Source of the DNA: CBDFKS01 sp965248905 | Lineage (GTDB): Bacteria; Chloroflexota; Dehalococcoidia; Lucifugimonadales; JAGWBF01 | Reading direction: 5' to 3' | Assembly (NCBI GenBank): GCA_965248905.1 | Contig: CBDFKS010000007.1 | Span: 558,001-622,000, forward strand | Length of the DNA: 64,000 nucleotides | In this document: in pieces, positions 51,776-60,875 of the stretch | Layout: the number at the start of each line of letters is the position of its first letter | How positions within the stretch are numbered: position 1 is the stretch's first letter | Notes under the pieces: generated by a model | Seen by the model: the letters and a program-made list of their open reading frames with translations, nothing else | Databases searched by the model: none | What the model was told of the DNA's origin: nothing | Translations under genes and position numbers: made by a program

Positions 51776-52175
51776 CAAACATGCCGAAGGGGCTCGATGG
51801 ATGCGACAGGCCGAACAGGACCTGGAAGACGCCACATACCTTCGAGAAGGCGCTAGACACAACATGGCCTGTTTCATGGGGCAACAGGCGGGGGAGAAGG
51901 CCGTAAAGGCATACCTCTACCATCAGGGAATCGAAGATGTCTGGGGCCATTCCCTGGCCGATCTCTGCGAGGACGCCAAAATCTTGAACATGATGTTCGA
52001 CGTCGTCAAGTCCCTGGCTGTGCTGCTCGACAAGTACCACGACTTGACTCGCTATCCTCACCTCTTACCCGGCGGTATCCCGTCCGAGGCCTACGACGAA
52101 GTGGACAGTGAGCGGGCTATTCATATAGCCGGGGAGGTTATCTCCTTCGTCAAGGTCCAGATGGTGGCTGAGTGA
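51765..52175 (+). CDS. HEPN-domain protein (toxin-like partner)
   Basis: A 136-residue HEPN protein: WMRQAEQDLEDATYLREGAR, then ACFMGQQAGEKAVKAYL, is the PF05168 pattern, and DLTRYPHLLPGG lies where the RNase motif Rx4-6H of toxic HEPNs would be. The R-to-H spacing is short (RYPH), so nuclease activity is uncertain. It follows and overlaps the MNT gene, giving a module of the MNT-HEPN toxin-antitoxin type. Confidence 0.82.
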   Translation: MSPDKHAEGARWMRQAEQDLEDATYLREGARHNMACFMGQQAGEKAVKAYLYHQGIEDVWGHSLADLCEDAKILNMMFDVVKSLAVLLDKYHDLTRYPHLLPGGIPSEAYDEVDSERAIHIAGEVISFVKVQMVAE

Positions 52176-52196
52176 GGGAACCTGGAGAAATGTTAG

Positions 52197-53435
52197 CTAA
52201 CTAGACCGGACCACAAGCGCCTCAAGTGACCCGGCCAGCTTGATCACTCGCATGGTCCGCTCGGTGGCGGATCGTAAAAACTCGAATGTGCGAGACATGC
52301 TTTGCTCGAAGGTCATCGGTCTCGTCAGTATGGGAATTACCGCATCGATCCCGTGCTCGTACACCTTCTCGTAGCCGATTCCTAAACTTCCCGCCATAGC
52401 TATAACTGGTATACCCCGCTTCTTGGCGCGCCGTGCTATTCCAACCGGGGCTTTGTCATAGATGGTTGAGGTGTCTACCCGACCCTCTCCGGTGATTACC
52501 AGGTCGGCGTCTGCCAGGTGCTCATCGACCCCCAAAACGTCACAGACTAGGTTTACGCCTGACCTAATCTCAGCGTTCGTGAAAGCCATTAACCCGGCTC
52601 CAAGGCCACCCGCGGCCCCTCCGCTAGGTACATCTCTCACTTTCAGTCCCAGGTTGCGCTCGATAACGTTGCTGAGGCGTTCCAAAGCCTGGTCCAGCTC
52701 CTTCACGATAGGAGGTGACGCGCCCTTCTGAGGTCCATATATGGCGGAAGCGCCTGAGGGACCGCACAGAGGATTAGTCACATCTGTGGCGGCAGTTATC
52801 TGAGCCTCCATAACTCCCAAACGAAGACCGGTCATGTCGATGCGGGCTAGCCTGGACAGGGCACTCCCTCCCAAGGGCAATTCCCTGCCGTTGGAGTCCA
52901 AGAACCGGACACCCAGAGCCTGGGCCATACCCACGCCACCGTCGTTGGTGGCGCTACCCCCTAAGCCCACTATGATTCGCCGGTAACCTCTATCTAAAGC
53001 CTCACTTATAAGCTCCCCAGTGCCATAGGTCGTGGTGATCCTGGGGTTTCGCCGTCGGTATGGCACCAGCGCCAGTCCCGAGGCTCGCGCCATCTCGATG
53101 ACGGCGATCTTATCACTCTCCGCAACGATGGGTCCTCCGGAAACCTGATCGTAGGCACTATCATCTTGCTCGATGGTGTGAACGAACTTATCTCCCATGA
53201 TGCCCCATACGGCTGTGACAGGCTCCCCTAGCGGCCCCGTGACACGGCTGGAGTGAAAGGTGCCCTTAGTGCTTCGCACCAGGGCATCCAAAGTGCCATC
53301 ACCTCCATCGGCCACTGGGACCAGCACCGTCTCGGCTTCTGGGTATACCGTTAGAACGCCCTGCTGGATAGCTTTGGCGACCTCTAGGCCCGAAAGTCCG
53401 CCTTTGAAAGCCTGGGGCGCAATGACGACCTTCAT
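52197..53435 (-). CDS. glycerate 2-kinase (GlxK/GarK type)
   Basis: A 412-residue kinase. VVIAPQAFKGGLSGLEVAKA is the N-terminal signature, VADGGDGTLDALV the second, and IVGLGGSATNDGGVGMAQAL the glycine-rich catalytic loop. LCGPSGASAIYGPQKGA and PSGGAAGGLGAGLM follow, with DLVITGEGRVDTSTIYDKAP the last family motif. It phosphorylates glycerate to 2-phosphoglycerate in glyoxylate, serine or sugar-acid catabolism. ATG 53435 begins the family homology; the longer frame to 53453 adds six residues. The first M20 gene is divergent. Confidence 0.92.
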   Translation of the reverse strand: MKVVIAPQAFKGGLSGLEVAKAIQQGVLTVYPEAETVLVPVADGGDGTLDALVRSTKGTFHSSRVTGPLGEPVTAVWGIMGDKFVHTIEQDDSAYDQVSGGPIVAESDKIAVIEMARASGLALVPYRRRNPRITTTYGTGELISEALDRGYRRIIVGLGGSATNDGGVGMAQALGVRFLDSNGRELPLGGSALSRLARIDMTGLRLGVMEAQITAATDVTNPLCGPSGASAIYGPQKGASPPIVKELDQALERLSNVIERNLGLKVRDVPSGGAAGGLGAGLMAFTNAEIRSGVNLVCDVLGVDEHLADADLVITGEGRVDTSTIYDKAPVGIARRAKKRGIPVIAMAGSLGIGYEKVYEHGIDAVIPILTRPMTFEQSMSRTFEFLRSATERTMRVIKLAGSLEALVVRSS

Positions 53436-53642
53436 GATAGGGCCATTATACACCGCTCCGGCACTTCGACCGATGACGGTAACTGTCTTTATGGTCTCGG
53501 CTCAGCTAACATGATCATCACAGCAATGTCGCCACTCAAGATACGCTATCACTCCCCACTTCTCCCACTACTATAAAAGAGTGTTCTTTTGCGGCCGTCT
53601 CGAGTAAAATAAATCGGTGCCAGCAGTCCAGGAGGTGTCTTA

Positions 53643-54980
53643 ATGCCCTCGACCCAAGAGCTGAAAAGCAAGGTATATGCGGGGATCGACTCCCATGCCG
53701 AAGAGGTCATCCGCATATCTCGAACCATATTGGAGAACCCAGAGCCCGGATTTCGTGAAGAGAAGACCTCAAAACTGGTGTCATCAAAGCTCCGGGAGCT
53801 GGGAGTCCCAATTGAGGATGGGATAGCGCTTACTGGCATAAAGGGAGAGCTAAAAGGTAAAGGCGAAGGCCCCTCCGTAGCATTGATCGGAGAGCTGGAC
53901 TCTCTCATCGTCAAGGACCACCCCCACGCGGACTCTCAAACAGGCGCCGCTCACGCCTGTGGACATCACGCTCAAATAGGGATGCTTCTGGCTGCAACCA
54001 TGGGGTTGATGGCGAAGGATGTGATGTCTGAACTAAGCGGGCGAGTAGTGCTCATCGCGGTGCCCGCTGAAGAGTATATCGAGATCGAATATAGAGACAC
54101 CCTCCGCAGACAGGGCAAACTGGAGTTCCTAGGCGGCAAACCCGAGTTCATCCGGCTGGGGCACTTTGATGACGTGGATATCGCAATGATGTGCCATACC
54201 ACCAGCAATTCCGAAGAGGGCAAGCTGTGTATAAGCGGTACCAACAACGGCATCGTGGCCAAGAAAATTCAGTTCATTGGACGTGGCGCTCACGCCGGTG
54301 GAGCTCCCCATCTTGGCATAAACGCACTAAACGCCGCTTCACTTGCCATGATGGCCATTCATGCCAACAGGGAGACCTTTCAGGATGAAGACACGATTCG
54401 AGTACATCCCATTATCACCAAGGGTGGTGAGGCTGTGAGTGCCGTTCCCGCCGACGTTCGCATGGAGACGTTTGTGCGAGGCAAGACCATAAACGCGGTC
54501 CTGGCCGCCAACCGCAAGGTCGATAGGGCTCTGAAAGCCGGGGCTATGGCGGTCGGCGGCAAAGTCAACATACAGACCATTCCCGGATACCTCCCCCTCA
54601 AGCAAGACAAAGGTTTATCCGATGTCTTTCAAGCCAACGCCGCATTCTTGGTAGGTGAGGAGGACGTGGGGCAGGTGTCTCATCGCACCGGTTCCACCGA
54701 CATGGGTGACGTCAGCCAGCTAATGGCCGCAATCCATCCCTACGTGGGTGGAGCCACCGGTTTGGGACACGGGTCGGATTATGTTATACAGGACTACGGT
54801 CTGGCGGTAATCACAGCTGCGAAAGCGCTGGCGGGAACGGTGGTAGACCTGCTGTCCGACGGTGGTTCCAAGGCCGGGGCAATAGCCTCGGCCCACAAGC
54901 CAGCCATGACCAAGGGCGAGTACTTGAGTTTCATGCGCGGCCTCGCCAAAGAGGAGCTGTTCGAGTTTGACAACGTCTAA
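53643..54980 (+). CDS. M20 family amidohydrolase (paralog 1)
   Basis: A 445-residue metallo-amidohydrolase of the AbgB/aminoacylase type. GAAHACGHHAQIGML holds the metal His residues, VPAEEYIEIEY the catalytic Glu, and DIAMMCHTTSN and GRGAHAGGAPHLGINALNAA the dimerisation domain. GSTDMGDVSQLMAAIHPYVG is the C-terminal metal region. Family members release amino acids from N-acyl or peptide-like amides. AGGAGGTG lies just upstream of ATG 53643. A close paralog follows. Confidence 0.93.
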   Translation: MPSTQELKSKVYAGIDSHAEEVIRISRTILENPEPGFREEKTSKLVSSKLRELGVPIEDGIALTGIKGELKGKGEGPSVALIGELDSLIVKDHPHADSQTGAAHACGHHAQIGMLLAATMGLMAKDVMSELSGRVVLIAVPAEEYIEIEYRDTLRRQGKLEFLGGKPEFIRLGHFDDVDIAMMCHTTSNSEEGKLCISGTNNGIVAKKIQFIGRGAHAGGAPHLGINALNAASLAMMAIHANRETFQDEDTIRVHPIITKGGEAVSAVPADVRMETFVRGKTINAVLAANRKVDRALKAGAMAVGGKVNIQTIPGYLPLKQDKGLSDVFQANAAFLVGEEDVGQVSHRTGSTDMGDVSQLMAAIHPYVGGATGLGHGSDYVIQDYGLAVITAAKALAGTVVDLLSDGGSKAGAIASAHKPAMTKGEYLSFMRGLAKEELFEFDNV

Positions 54981-54984
54981 GATA

Positions 54985-55119
54985 ATGATTCGCCTCGATT
55001 TAGACGATATATCAAAACCCCCACCTAAAGGCAGGATCATATATGGCGCGGCCTTTGGTCTGCGGCATATTAAAGAAGATTTGTTAGATACTCTTACGGC
55101 ACTCTCACATTCAGGTTAA
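54985..55119 (+). CDS. possible 44-residue small protein between the M20 paralogs
   Basis: An open frame ATG 54985 to TAA 55119 gives 44 residues with the stretch KGRIIYGAAFGLRHIKEDLL. It fills the space between the two amidohydrolase genes almost exactly. No clear ribosome-binding site is present and I know no family. It may be a chance frame. Confidence 0.25.
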   Translation: MIRLDLDDISKPPPKGRIIYGAAFGLRHIKEDLLDTLTALSHSG

Positions 55120-55121
55120 AA

Positions 55122-56474
55122 ATGCCCAACAACATAGATGAACTAAAGCAAAAAGCCTGCGACGTTATTGAGGGACACAAGTCCGAGATCATAGGCGTCG
55201 CAAAAGAGATCATGGAAAACCCGGAGACGGGGTTTAAAGAGCACCGGACTGCCCGGCTAGTAGCTCAGAAATTCAACGAGATGGGTATCCAGTTCAGAGA
55301 AGGACTGGCCATCACCGGAGTAAAGGGGAGAATAGAAGGTGGAGCCGGGCCGGGCCCACGGGTTTCGATTATTGGAGAGCTGGACTCCCTTCTGGTCTTC
55401 GAGCATCCCAACGCTGACGCAGAAACCGGCGCGGCTCATGCTTGCGGCCACAATGCTCAGATTGGGATGATGCTTGGGGCTACTATCGGATTGAAAACGC
55501 CGGAAGTACTTAAAGAACTTTCGGGCTCCCTCGTGCCTTTTGCGGTGCCGGCTGAAGAGTTCGTAGAGGTGGAGCATCGACTGAATCTACGGAATGAGGG
55601 TCGGCTGGAGTTTCTGGGGGGTAAGCAGGAGCTCATTCGCTTAGGTGAGTTCGACGACGTAGACATGGCCATGATGTGTCATACGGCCAGTGATACAGGC
55701 CGACGCATGTTTATGGTTGGGGGAACCAGCAACGGCCACATGGTTAAGTATGTAGAATACACCGGTGTGGGCGCCCACGCGGGGTCCGCGCCTCATCTAG
55801 GCGTCAATGCCCTCAACGCAGCGAACATCGCACTGGCGGCCATCAACGCAAACAGAGAGACCCTTAAAGAGCTGGAAACCCCTCGGCTACACGGCATCGT
55901 CACCGCCGGAGGCGAGGTGGTCAATGCAGTGCCCGCCAGCGTAAAGTTGGAATGGAGGGTTAGGTCCTCGAATCCCGAAGCCGTGGTAAAAAGCAGCGCC
56001 ATGGTTGACCGATGTTTTAAAGCAGGCGCCATGGCCGTGGGAGCCAGGGTAAAGATCACCAACATTCCCGGTTACTTTTCGCTGCGCCATGATCCGACAC
56101 TTCAAAAGCTTTTTCACTCTAACGCCAGCTGGCTTCTTGGGCCCGATAAAGCAATGGTTATGCCTGATACAAGGAACCGGGGTGGCTCCACGGACATGGG
56201 GGACCTGAGCCAGATCATGCCTGTATGCCATCCTTACGTAGGAGGAGCGGCCGGGCCCGGCCATAGCAAGGAGTACACCATCAAGGACTATGAGCAGGCA
56301 GTGGTCAACCCAGCCAAGATCATGGCCATGGTAGCGATAGACCTCCTCGCCGAAGGGGCTACAGGAGCCCGTCAGATACTTAACAATGGGCGACCTCCCA
56401 TGACCAAGGCACAATACATTGCCTTCCAGCGCGACCGTGCCAGAGTAGAGGAGTTCGACGGCGGAGAATCGTAG
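55122..56474 (+). CDS. M20 family amidohydrolase (paralog 2)
   Basis: A 450-residue paralog of the preceding enzyme with the same domain order. GAAHACGHNAQIGMM differs at one metal-site neighbour (HN for HH), VPAEEFVEVEH carries the catalytic Glu, and VDMAMMCHTASD and GVGAHAGSAPHLGVNALNAA follow. GSTDMGDLSQIMPVCHPYVG closes the metal site. The pair arose by tandem duplication. Differences are concentrated in the second half, so the substrates may differ. Confidence 0.93.
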   Translation: MPNNIDELKQKACDVIEGHKSEIIGVAKEIMENPETGFKEHRTARLVAQKFNEMGIQFREGLAITGVKGRIEGGAGPGPRVSIIGELDSLLVFEHPNADAETGAAHACGHNAQIGMMLGATIGLKTPEVLKELSGSLVPFAVPAEEFVEVEHRLNLRNEGRLEFLGGKQELIRLGEFDDVDMAMMCHTASDTGRRMFMVGGTSNGHMVKYVEYTGVGAHAGSAPHLGVNALNAANIALAAINANRETLKELETPRLHGIVTAGGEVVNAVPASVKLEWRVRSSNPEAVVKSSAMVDRCFKAGAMAVGARVKITNIPGYFSLRHDPTLQKLFHSNASWLLGPDKAMVMPDTRNRGGSTDMGDLSQIMPVCHPYVGGAAGPGHSKEYTIKDYEQAVVNPAKIMAMVAIDLLAEGATGARQILNNGRPPMTKAQYIAFQRDRARVEEFDGGES

Positions 56475-56548
56475 TGGACAGAGACCCACGCCGACCCATT
56501 GCTAAGAAAACGACGCTTTTACTTTGAATAACTAACTTGGAGCAGAAA

Positions 56549-56746
56549 ATGGTCTCACTTCTATCGTGGGTAATAGGTATATTTAGAGGGTTCAAGGATG
56601 AAGAAGCAGTAAGATTGCCTTCGACAGCTGAAAGCCTTTTACAGTCCGGCTTAATAGGCCTTTGGAAGGATCGCAGGGATATCAAAGAAAGTGAGACTTT
56701 CGCTCGCCAACTACGTCAGCAAGCCCAACATCGTAGACCAGAGTAA
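56549..56746 (+). CDS. VapB-like antitoxin
   Basis: A 65-residue protein. The second half, SLLQSGLIGLWKDRRDIKES then FARQLRQQAQHRR, is the typical C-terminal toxin-binding tail of VapB antitoxins. The first half is short and basic. GGAG lies six bases before ATG 56549. The PIN toxin gene starts 3 bases after its stop. Confidence 0.82.
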   Translation: MVSLLSWVIGIFRGFKDEEAVRLPSTAESLLQSGLIGLWKDRRDIKESETFARQLRQQAQHRRPE

Positions 56747-56749
56747 GCA

Positions 56750-57136
56750 ATGGTTATCCTGGATACGGATATCATGGTGGATTTACTGCGCCGATATCTG
56801 CCCGCTGTGACCTGGCTTGAGTCCCTCGGAAATAAAAATATCGGACTTCCGGGCTACGTTGTGATGGAGCTGATCCAGGGATGTGAAAATCAGGTTCAGC
56901 GAGGCCGCGTGCAAACACAGCTGGCCAGGTTTAATGTCCTATGGCCGTCTTCAGGTGCATGTGACCGAGCCCTGACCGTCTTTGCCAGTTTCCATCTGAG
57001 CCATGGGCTCGGCATCATAGATGCTCTCGTCGGTCAGACAGCGGTAGCTCTCAACTTCCCATTGCATACTTTCAACCAGAGACATTACGCAGCCATTCCG
57101 GATTTGCAGACTATTCAACCATATAGCAAATCATGA
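56750..57136 (+). CDS. PIN-domain toxin (VapC type)
   Basis: A 128-residue PIN domain. The acidic residues are in MVILDTDIMVDLL (Asp5), YVVMELIQG (Glu) and HGLGIIDALVGQTA (Asp), with the end LHTFNQRHYAAIPDLQTI as in VapC. The toxin cuts RNA, often initiator tRNA or rRNA (family knowledge), and is neutralised by the preceding VapB-like protein. All catalytic residues appear intact, unlike the relic at 13723-13800. Confidence 0.9.
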   Translation: MVILDTDIMVDLLRRYLPAVTWLESLGNKNIGLPGYVVMELIQGCENQVQRGRVQTQLARFNVLWPSSGACDRALTVFASFHLSHGLGIIDALVGQTAVALNFPLHTFNQRHYAAIPDLQTIQPYSKS

Positions 57137-57139
57137 AGC

Positions 57140-57832
57140 TTAATCCGGGGCGCTTACTCCCATCCAGGTCATGGCCCCGCCACTTATCAAGGGAATGGTC
57201 ACGTTGTCGTCGATGGGCAAAGGAGCCAGCTCCACCAACGCAGCGATCACAGCGCCTACTGCCAGGCCCCAACGGAAGGACACCACGCCCCCAGCGGATA
57301 ATATTCCTCCGATTGCAAGGGCAGTTGCCACGAAGGCCAAAGACCCCCATGGAGACTTCCCCAAAATCCTAAATCCGCCCATCCGGCCGCCAACAATAGC
57401 GGCCATTGGGTCGCCCAGTGAAAGGAAGAATAGGGCCGCGATAGCGACATGGGTATCAAAGACGAGGAAAGCGAAAAAGGCGGACAAAGCGATATAGGTG
57501 GCGCCGGTTACTCGTTTGTCCTCGGTCTCCTTCAGTAACGGCTTCAACCATATAAGCAACCGGCGATTCAAAGTAGGAATTCTGAATCGGGCCCCCTCCG
57601 ACGCAAGAGCCAGGCCTGAAAGCACCGCCAACAGGGTTACCATTAGTGCATCGCTGACGAATATGGCAAGTATGGGAATGGAGCTGCATGCGGATATATG
57701 GAAAAGCCGTCGCCATACGGGGGGGGGTGCAGTCAGGGCGTAGGGAGGCTTAACTGGGCTTAGCGGGTTGTGCCTTTGGAAGTCCAACCTGCGGATTATG
57801 ACCTGATGAAAACTACGTCCCCAGCTCCCCAC
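57140..57832 (-). CDS. SEC59/DGK1/VTE5-type polyprenol or phytol kinase-like membrane protein
   Basis: A 230-residue protein with about six hydrophobic segments. WRRLFHISACSSIPIL begins the family region, LFFLSLGDPMAAIVGGRMGG is the conserved Gly-Asp-Pro motif, and LVELAPLPIDDNVTIPLISG the C-terminal motif of the CTP-dependent lipid kinase family. Substrates may be dolichol, phytol or diacylglycerol. The first 37 bases overlap the preceding lipoprotein gene. A run of eight C on the coding strand (57720-57727) lies at residues 36-38 (PPP). Confidence 0.82.
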   Translation of the reverse strand: MGSWGRSFHQVIIRRLDFQRHNPLSPVKPPYALTAPPPVWRRLFHISACSSIPILAIFVSDALMVTLLAVLSGLALASEGARFRIPTLNRRLLIWLKPLLKETEDKRVTGATYIALSAFFAFLVFDTHVAIAALFFLSLGDPMAAIVGGRMGGFRILGKSPWGSLAFVATALAIGGILSAGGVVSFRWGLAVGAVIAALVELAPLPIDDNVTIPLISGGAMTWMGVSAPD

Positions 57833-58410
57833 CGCATCTCCCTCAGCTTGGTCCCCTTAGGCACCTCGAACACACTCCATCCTATCAAGGTAAATCCTTG
57901 CTCTAAGACCACCGGCCCACCAAGGAAGGGTACATAGAGGTCTTCTGAAGGATGGCCGCTCTCCACAGATTTTACACCCTTCTCCAGCAGCTTATCGGGT
58001 GTTAAGTACAGGTCCAAGGGTGCGTAGGTCTCGGTTTCCTCTAAGCCTCTGAGCTCCATGGCCCTTTCATCCACCGTAAATGGGACCCTAGTAGCATCGG
58101 CGTTGTGCACGGCTAGACGCATTACCACGAACTCATTATCTCTGCTGGCCGGCGCCAGCAGATAGTGATTTTCATCCCGTCCCTGGAATCGGACCTCCTG
58201 CACTCGTTTGATATCCTCCACTGTGATTATCAACGTCTCTCCCTTGGCAGGCTTACCTACAGGTAGCAAGCCACCGCTGGAACAAGCCAGGAGAACCAGG
58301 GATAGTAAGAGTACTATAGCCACTGGCATCTTCAGAAAGAGACTTTGTTTTATCTTGCTCATCAAACTGTTCTTGATTCCTTTGCTCGAGGTCGCGGTGA
58401 GCTGATTCAT
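57796..58410 (-). CDS. lipoprotein of unknown function (DUF4352-like)
   Basis: A 204-residue protein. An N-terminal hydrophobic helix ends LLLSLVLLACSS, with the lipobox Cys at about 43. The mature part, with ENHYLLAPASRDNEFVVMRL and VPFTVDERAMELRGLEETE, is a beta-sandwich-like pattern as in DUF4352 proteins. No enzyme motif is seen. The start ATG 58410 overlaps the cysteine desulfurase stop by 4 bases, supporting operon structure; ATG 58362 would shorten the pre-signal part. Confidence 0.72.
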   Translation of the reverse strand: MNQLTATSSKGIKNSLMSKIKQSLFLKMPVAIVLLLSLVLLACSSGGLLPVGKPAKGETLIITVEDIKRVQEVRFQGRDENHYLLAPASRDNEFVVMRLAVHNADATRVPFTVDERAMELRGLEETETYAPLDLYLTPDKLLEKGVKSVESGHPSEDLYVPFLGGPVVLEQGFTLIGWSVFEVPKGTKLREMRWGAGDVVFIRS

Positions 58411-59603
58411 GGAAGAGTTGGTGTCAACGAAGGCATTTCTCTCAGCTTGCCAACCAGGTCCACCAAGACAGTGAAGAGGTAGTCTACCTCCTCTTCGGTG
58501 TTATCTTTGCCGAGGGTCAAGCGCAGGCTACCTCGGGCCAGCTCCGCGGACTGACCCAGCGCCAACAGCACATGAGAAGGCTCCAGCGAGCCGGAGCTAC
58601 ATGCGCTCCCACTGGACGCGGCTATCCCCGCCATGTCGAGGCCCAGCAGTATTGGCTCACCCTCGACCTGTTCGAAGGAGAAGTTGACGTTATTGGGGAG
58701 GCGTTGCGTAGGATGTCCATTCAACAACACATCGGGTACCCGTTCACTGATCCCATCAACTATCTTGTTTCTGAGTATCAGACAGTGCTGGCTGACATGG
58801 TCTCGCTCTGAGTCCGCGATCTCCAGGGCCGACGCCATGCCGACTATACCTGGTATATTCTCGGTGCCGGAACGTCGCTCTCGTTCTTGCCCGCCGCCTA
58901 GCTGCTGTGGCAGAAACGGCGTGCCCCGGCGCACACATAGCACGCCCACACCCTTGGGACCATAGAATTTATGCCCAGAGAGGCTTAACATATCTACACC
59001 CAAGGAGCGAATGTTCAAATCAAGATAACCTGCGGCTTGCACCGCGTCAGTATGTACTACTATAGTACGCTCCATCGATCTAGCTCGATCTTTTACAAGG
59101 CCCGCTATCTCTGGTATCGGCTGGATTGTGCCTATTTCGTTATTCGCGTACATAATACTAACCAGAATAGTCCGATCGGTGATGGCACGAGCTACATCAT
59201 CGGGATCTACCAGCCCGTAACCATCCACGGGCAGATAGGTCACCTCGAATCCCATGTTCTCCAAGTACTGGCAGGTATGAAGGACCGCATGATGCTCTAT
59301 GCTGGAGGTGATGATGTGTTTGCCGGTTTCCTGCAATGCCGCGACAGCTCCTCGAATAGCGGCGCTGTCTGACTCGGTACCACCACTGGTAAAAACCACC
59401 TCACTGATCCGGCATCCCAGGACCCGTGCTACTTTTTCCCTCGATTCGTCCAGGGCGCGTTTGGCTTCTTGACCGATGGTATGAATACTTGAAGGGTTTC
59501 CAAATCGCTCAGAAAAGTAGGGAAGCATCTCTTGGAGCACTCTTGGGTCCAGAGGCGTTGTGCCGGCGTGATCCAAATATATTATCCCTTTGTTTGAAAC
59601 CAT
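58407..59603 (-). CDS. cysteine desulfurase (NifS/IscS class)
   Basis: A 398-residue PLP enzyme that frees sulfur from cysteine. YLDHAGTTPLDPRVLQEM, VFTSGGTESDSAAIRG, EHHAVLHTCQYL and LSGHKFYGPKGVGVL with the cofactor Lys match the family, and SSGSACSSGSLEPSHVL carries the catalytic Cys in the class I flexible loop. It supplies sulfur for Fe-S clusters, thiolation or, in part, selenium for selenophosphate, which would suit a genome with tRNA-Sec (inference). Confidence 0.94.
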   Translation of the reverse strand: MVSNKGIIYLDHAGTTPLDPRVLQEMLPYFSERFGNPSSIHTIGQEAKRALDESREKVARVLGCRISEVVFTSGGTESDSAAIRGAVAALQETGKHIITSSIEHHAVLHTCQYLENMGFEVTYLPVDGYGLVDPDDVARAITDRTILVSIMYANNEIGTIQPIPEIAGLVKDRARSMERTIVVHTDAVQAAGYLDLNIRSLGVDMLSLSGHKFYGPKGVGVLCVRRGTPFLPQQLGGGQERERRSGTENIPGIVGMASALEIADSERDHVSQHCLILRNKIVDGISERVPDVLLNGHPTQRLPNNVNFSFEQVEGEPILLGLDMAGIAASSGSACSSGSLEPSHVLLALGQSAELARGSLRLTLGKDNTEEEVDYLFTVLVDLVGKLREMPSLTPTLP

Positions 59604-59687
59604 ACATACCGCCTAGAACACGGGAATAGCCACGTGGGTCTCTTCGTGGTTGCTATTGTAGCATAGGCGTAGTTAGCAGGAAACATT

Positions 59688-60818
59688 CTATCTCCTACCG
59701 CTAATAATCGGTGACCTGATAACGTCGCCCGCTATGAAGCCCAGTAGCTTTCCTTCTTCAACCACCAGCACCTGCCTCAGGCCTTTCGCCGACATCAATT
59801 CCACTGCACTTTCAGCTGAATCGTCAGGGGCTACCCGGTCGACTACTTGCATTGGAATCATGGCGGATACAGCCATGGTTTCGGGCCTGTGACTTTTAAT
59901 AACTGATTTTGCCGATTGACGGGTAACCAATCCCTGTGGCTTCCCTGCCCACATTAGCACCACGAAGTCGTGCTTTGAAGCCGTCATATACTCATCCATG
60001 AGCCGGCCCATGCTAAGATCCATAGGAGCTTCGACCATATGGGTATTCATTAGGTCTCTGGCCGTGTAGCCTTTGAGGTTCTCCTTTAGCTGGTACTGTC
60101 GACGACTTGCAGCCGCTATTGTGAAGAGGAAAGTACCGATAACCATCCACCAAAGCCCCAACGTCCAGATGTCATCCAACCGCCCGGCCCTATCAAGAAT
60201 AACAAGTGCCACACCCGCCATAATCATCAAAGAGGCAATAGCCTGCCCTCCCAGGGTAGCGAGCCTTGTGGCGAGCCAGTAGTTACGGGTAATTCTCCAG
60301 ATGCCGGCCCTCAGTACCCGTCCACCGTCCATAGGAAAGCATGGAAGCAGGTTGAATATCCCCACCATGCCTATGTTTACGATTCCAACTATCCATGCGA
60401 TGGCCGAAGCGTGTTGGCTCACGTCCTCAAGGCTCAAAGCTATCCCCAAAGATAGGAGACCCAGTAGAATGCTGGACAAGGGCCCGACGACCGCGATGAG
60501 GAACTCTGTGGAAGGCCGCTCGGCATCTCGGGATATTTGGGAGACGCCTCCAAACAAAAAGAGAGTAATTCCCTTCACAGGTATGCCGCGTCGGATGGCT
60601 ACAATGCTGTGGGTTAGCTCATGAAGCAATACGGACAGGAACAGTAATAAGCTGGTCCCGATAGCTGCCAGCCACCGTTCCTCGTTGGACCATGAATAAA
60701 CACTTTGCTGGAAGTAACGTTCAAAGGTGATAACGAAAAAGAAGAAGATTACAAACCAGCTCAGATGAAGGCTGATAGGAATGCCTAATATCCGACCTAG
60801 CTTAATGGATGCTGTCAT
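59688..60818 (-). CDS. site-2 protease family zinc metalloprotease with CBS pair (M50)
   Basis: A 376-residue integral membrane protease. SVLLHELTHSIVAIRRG holds the HExxH zinc motif and NLLPCFPMDGGRVLR the second zinc ligand Asp. Six hydrophobic segments cover about residues 10-235. A cytoplasmic CBS pair at about 245-370 has LMNTHMVEAPMDLSMGRLMD and SAKGLRQVLVVEEG. The SpoIVFB/Rip-like group cleaves membrane-bound regulators. The protein has the organisation of group 3 S2P with CBS domains. Its substrate is unknown. Confidence 0.93.
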   Translation of the reverse strand: MTASIKLGRILGIPISLHLSWFVIFFFFVITFERYFQQSVYSWSNEERWLAAIGTSLLLFLSVLLHELTHSIVAIRRGIPVKGITLFLFGGVSQISRDAERPSTEFLIAVVGPLSSILLGLLSLGIALSLEDVSQHASAIAWIVGIVNIGMVGIFNLLPCFPMDGGRVLRAGIWRITRNYWLATRLATLGGQAIASLMIMAGVALVILDRAGRLDDIWTLGLWWMVIGTFLFTIAAASRRQYQLKENLKGYTARDLMNTHMVEAPMDLSMGRLMDEYMTASKHDFVVLMWAGKPQGLVTRQSAKSVIKSHRPETMAVSAMIPMQVVDRVAPDDSAESAVELMSAKGLRQVLVVEEGKLLGFIAGDVIRSPIISGRR

Positions 60819-60875
60819 GGTCCCATATGAACAACTTTAATCTTTTAGACAACTGATATGCTCGATATCCGGATA

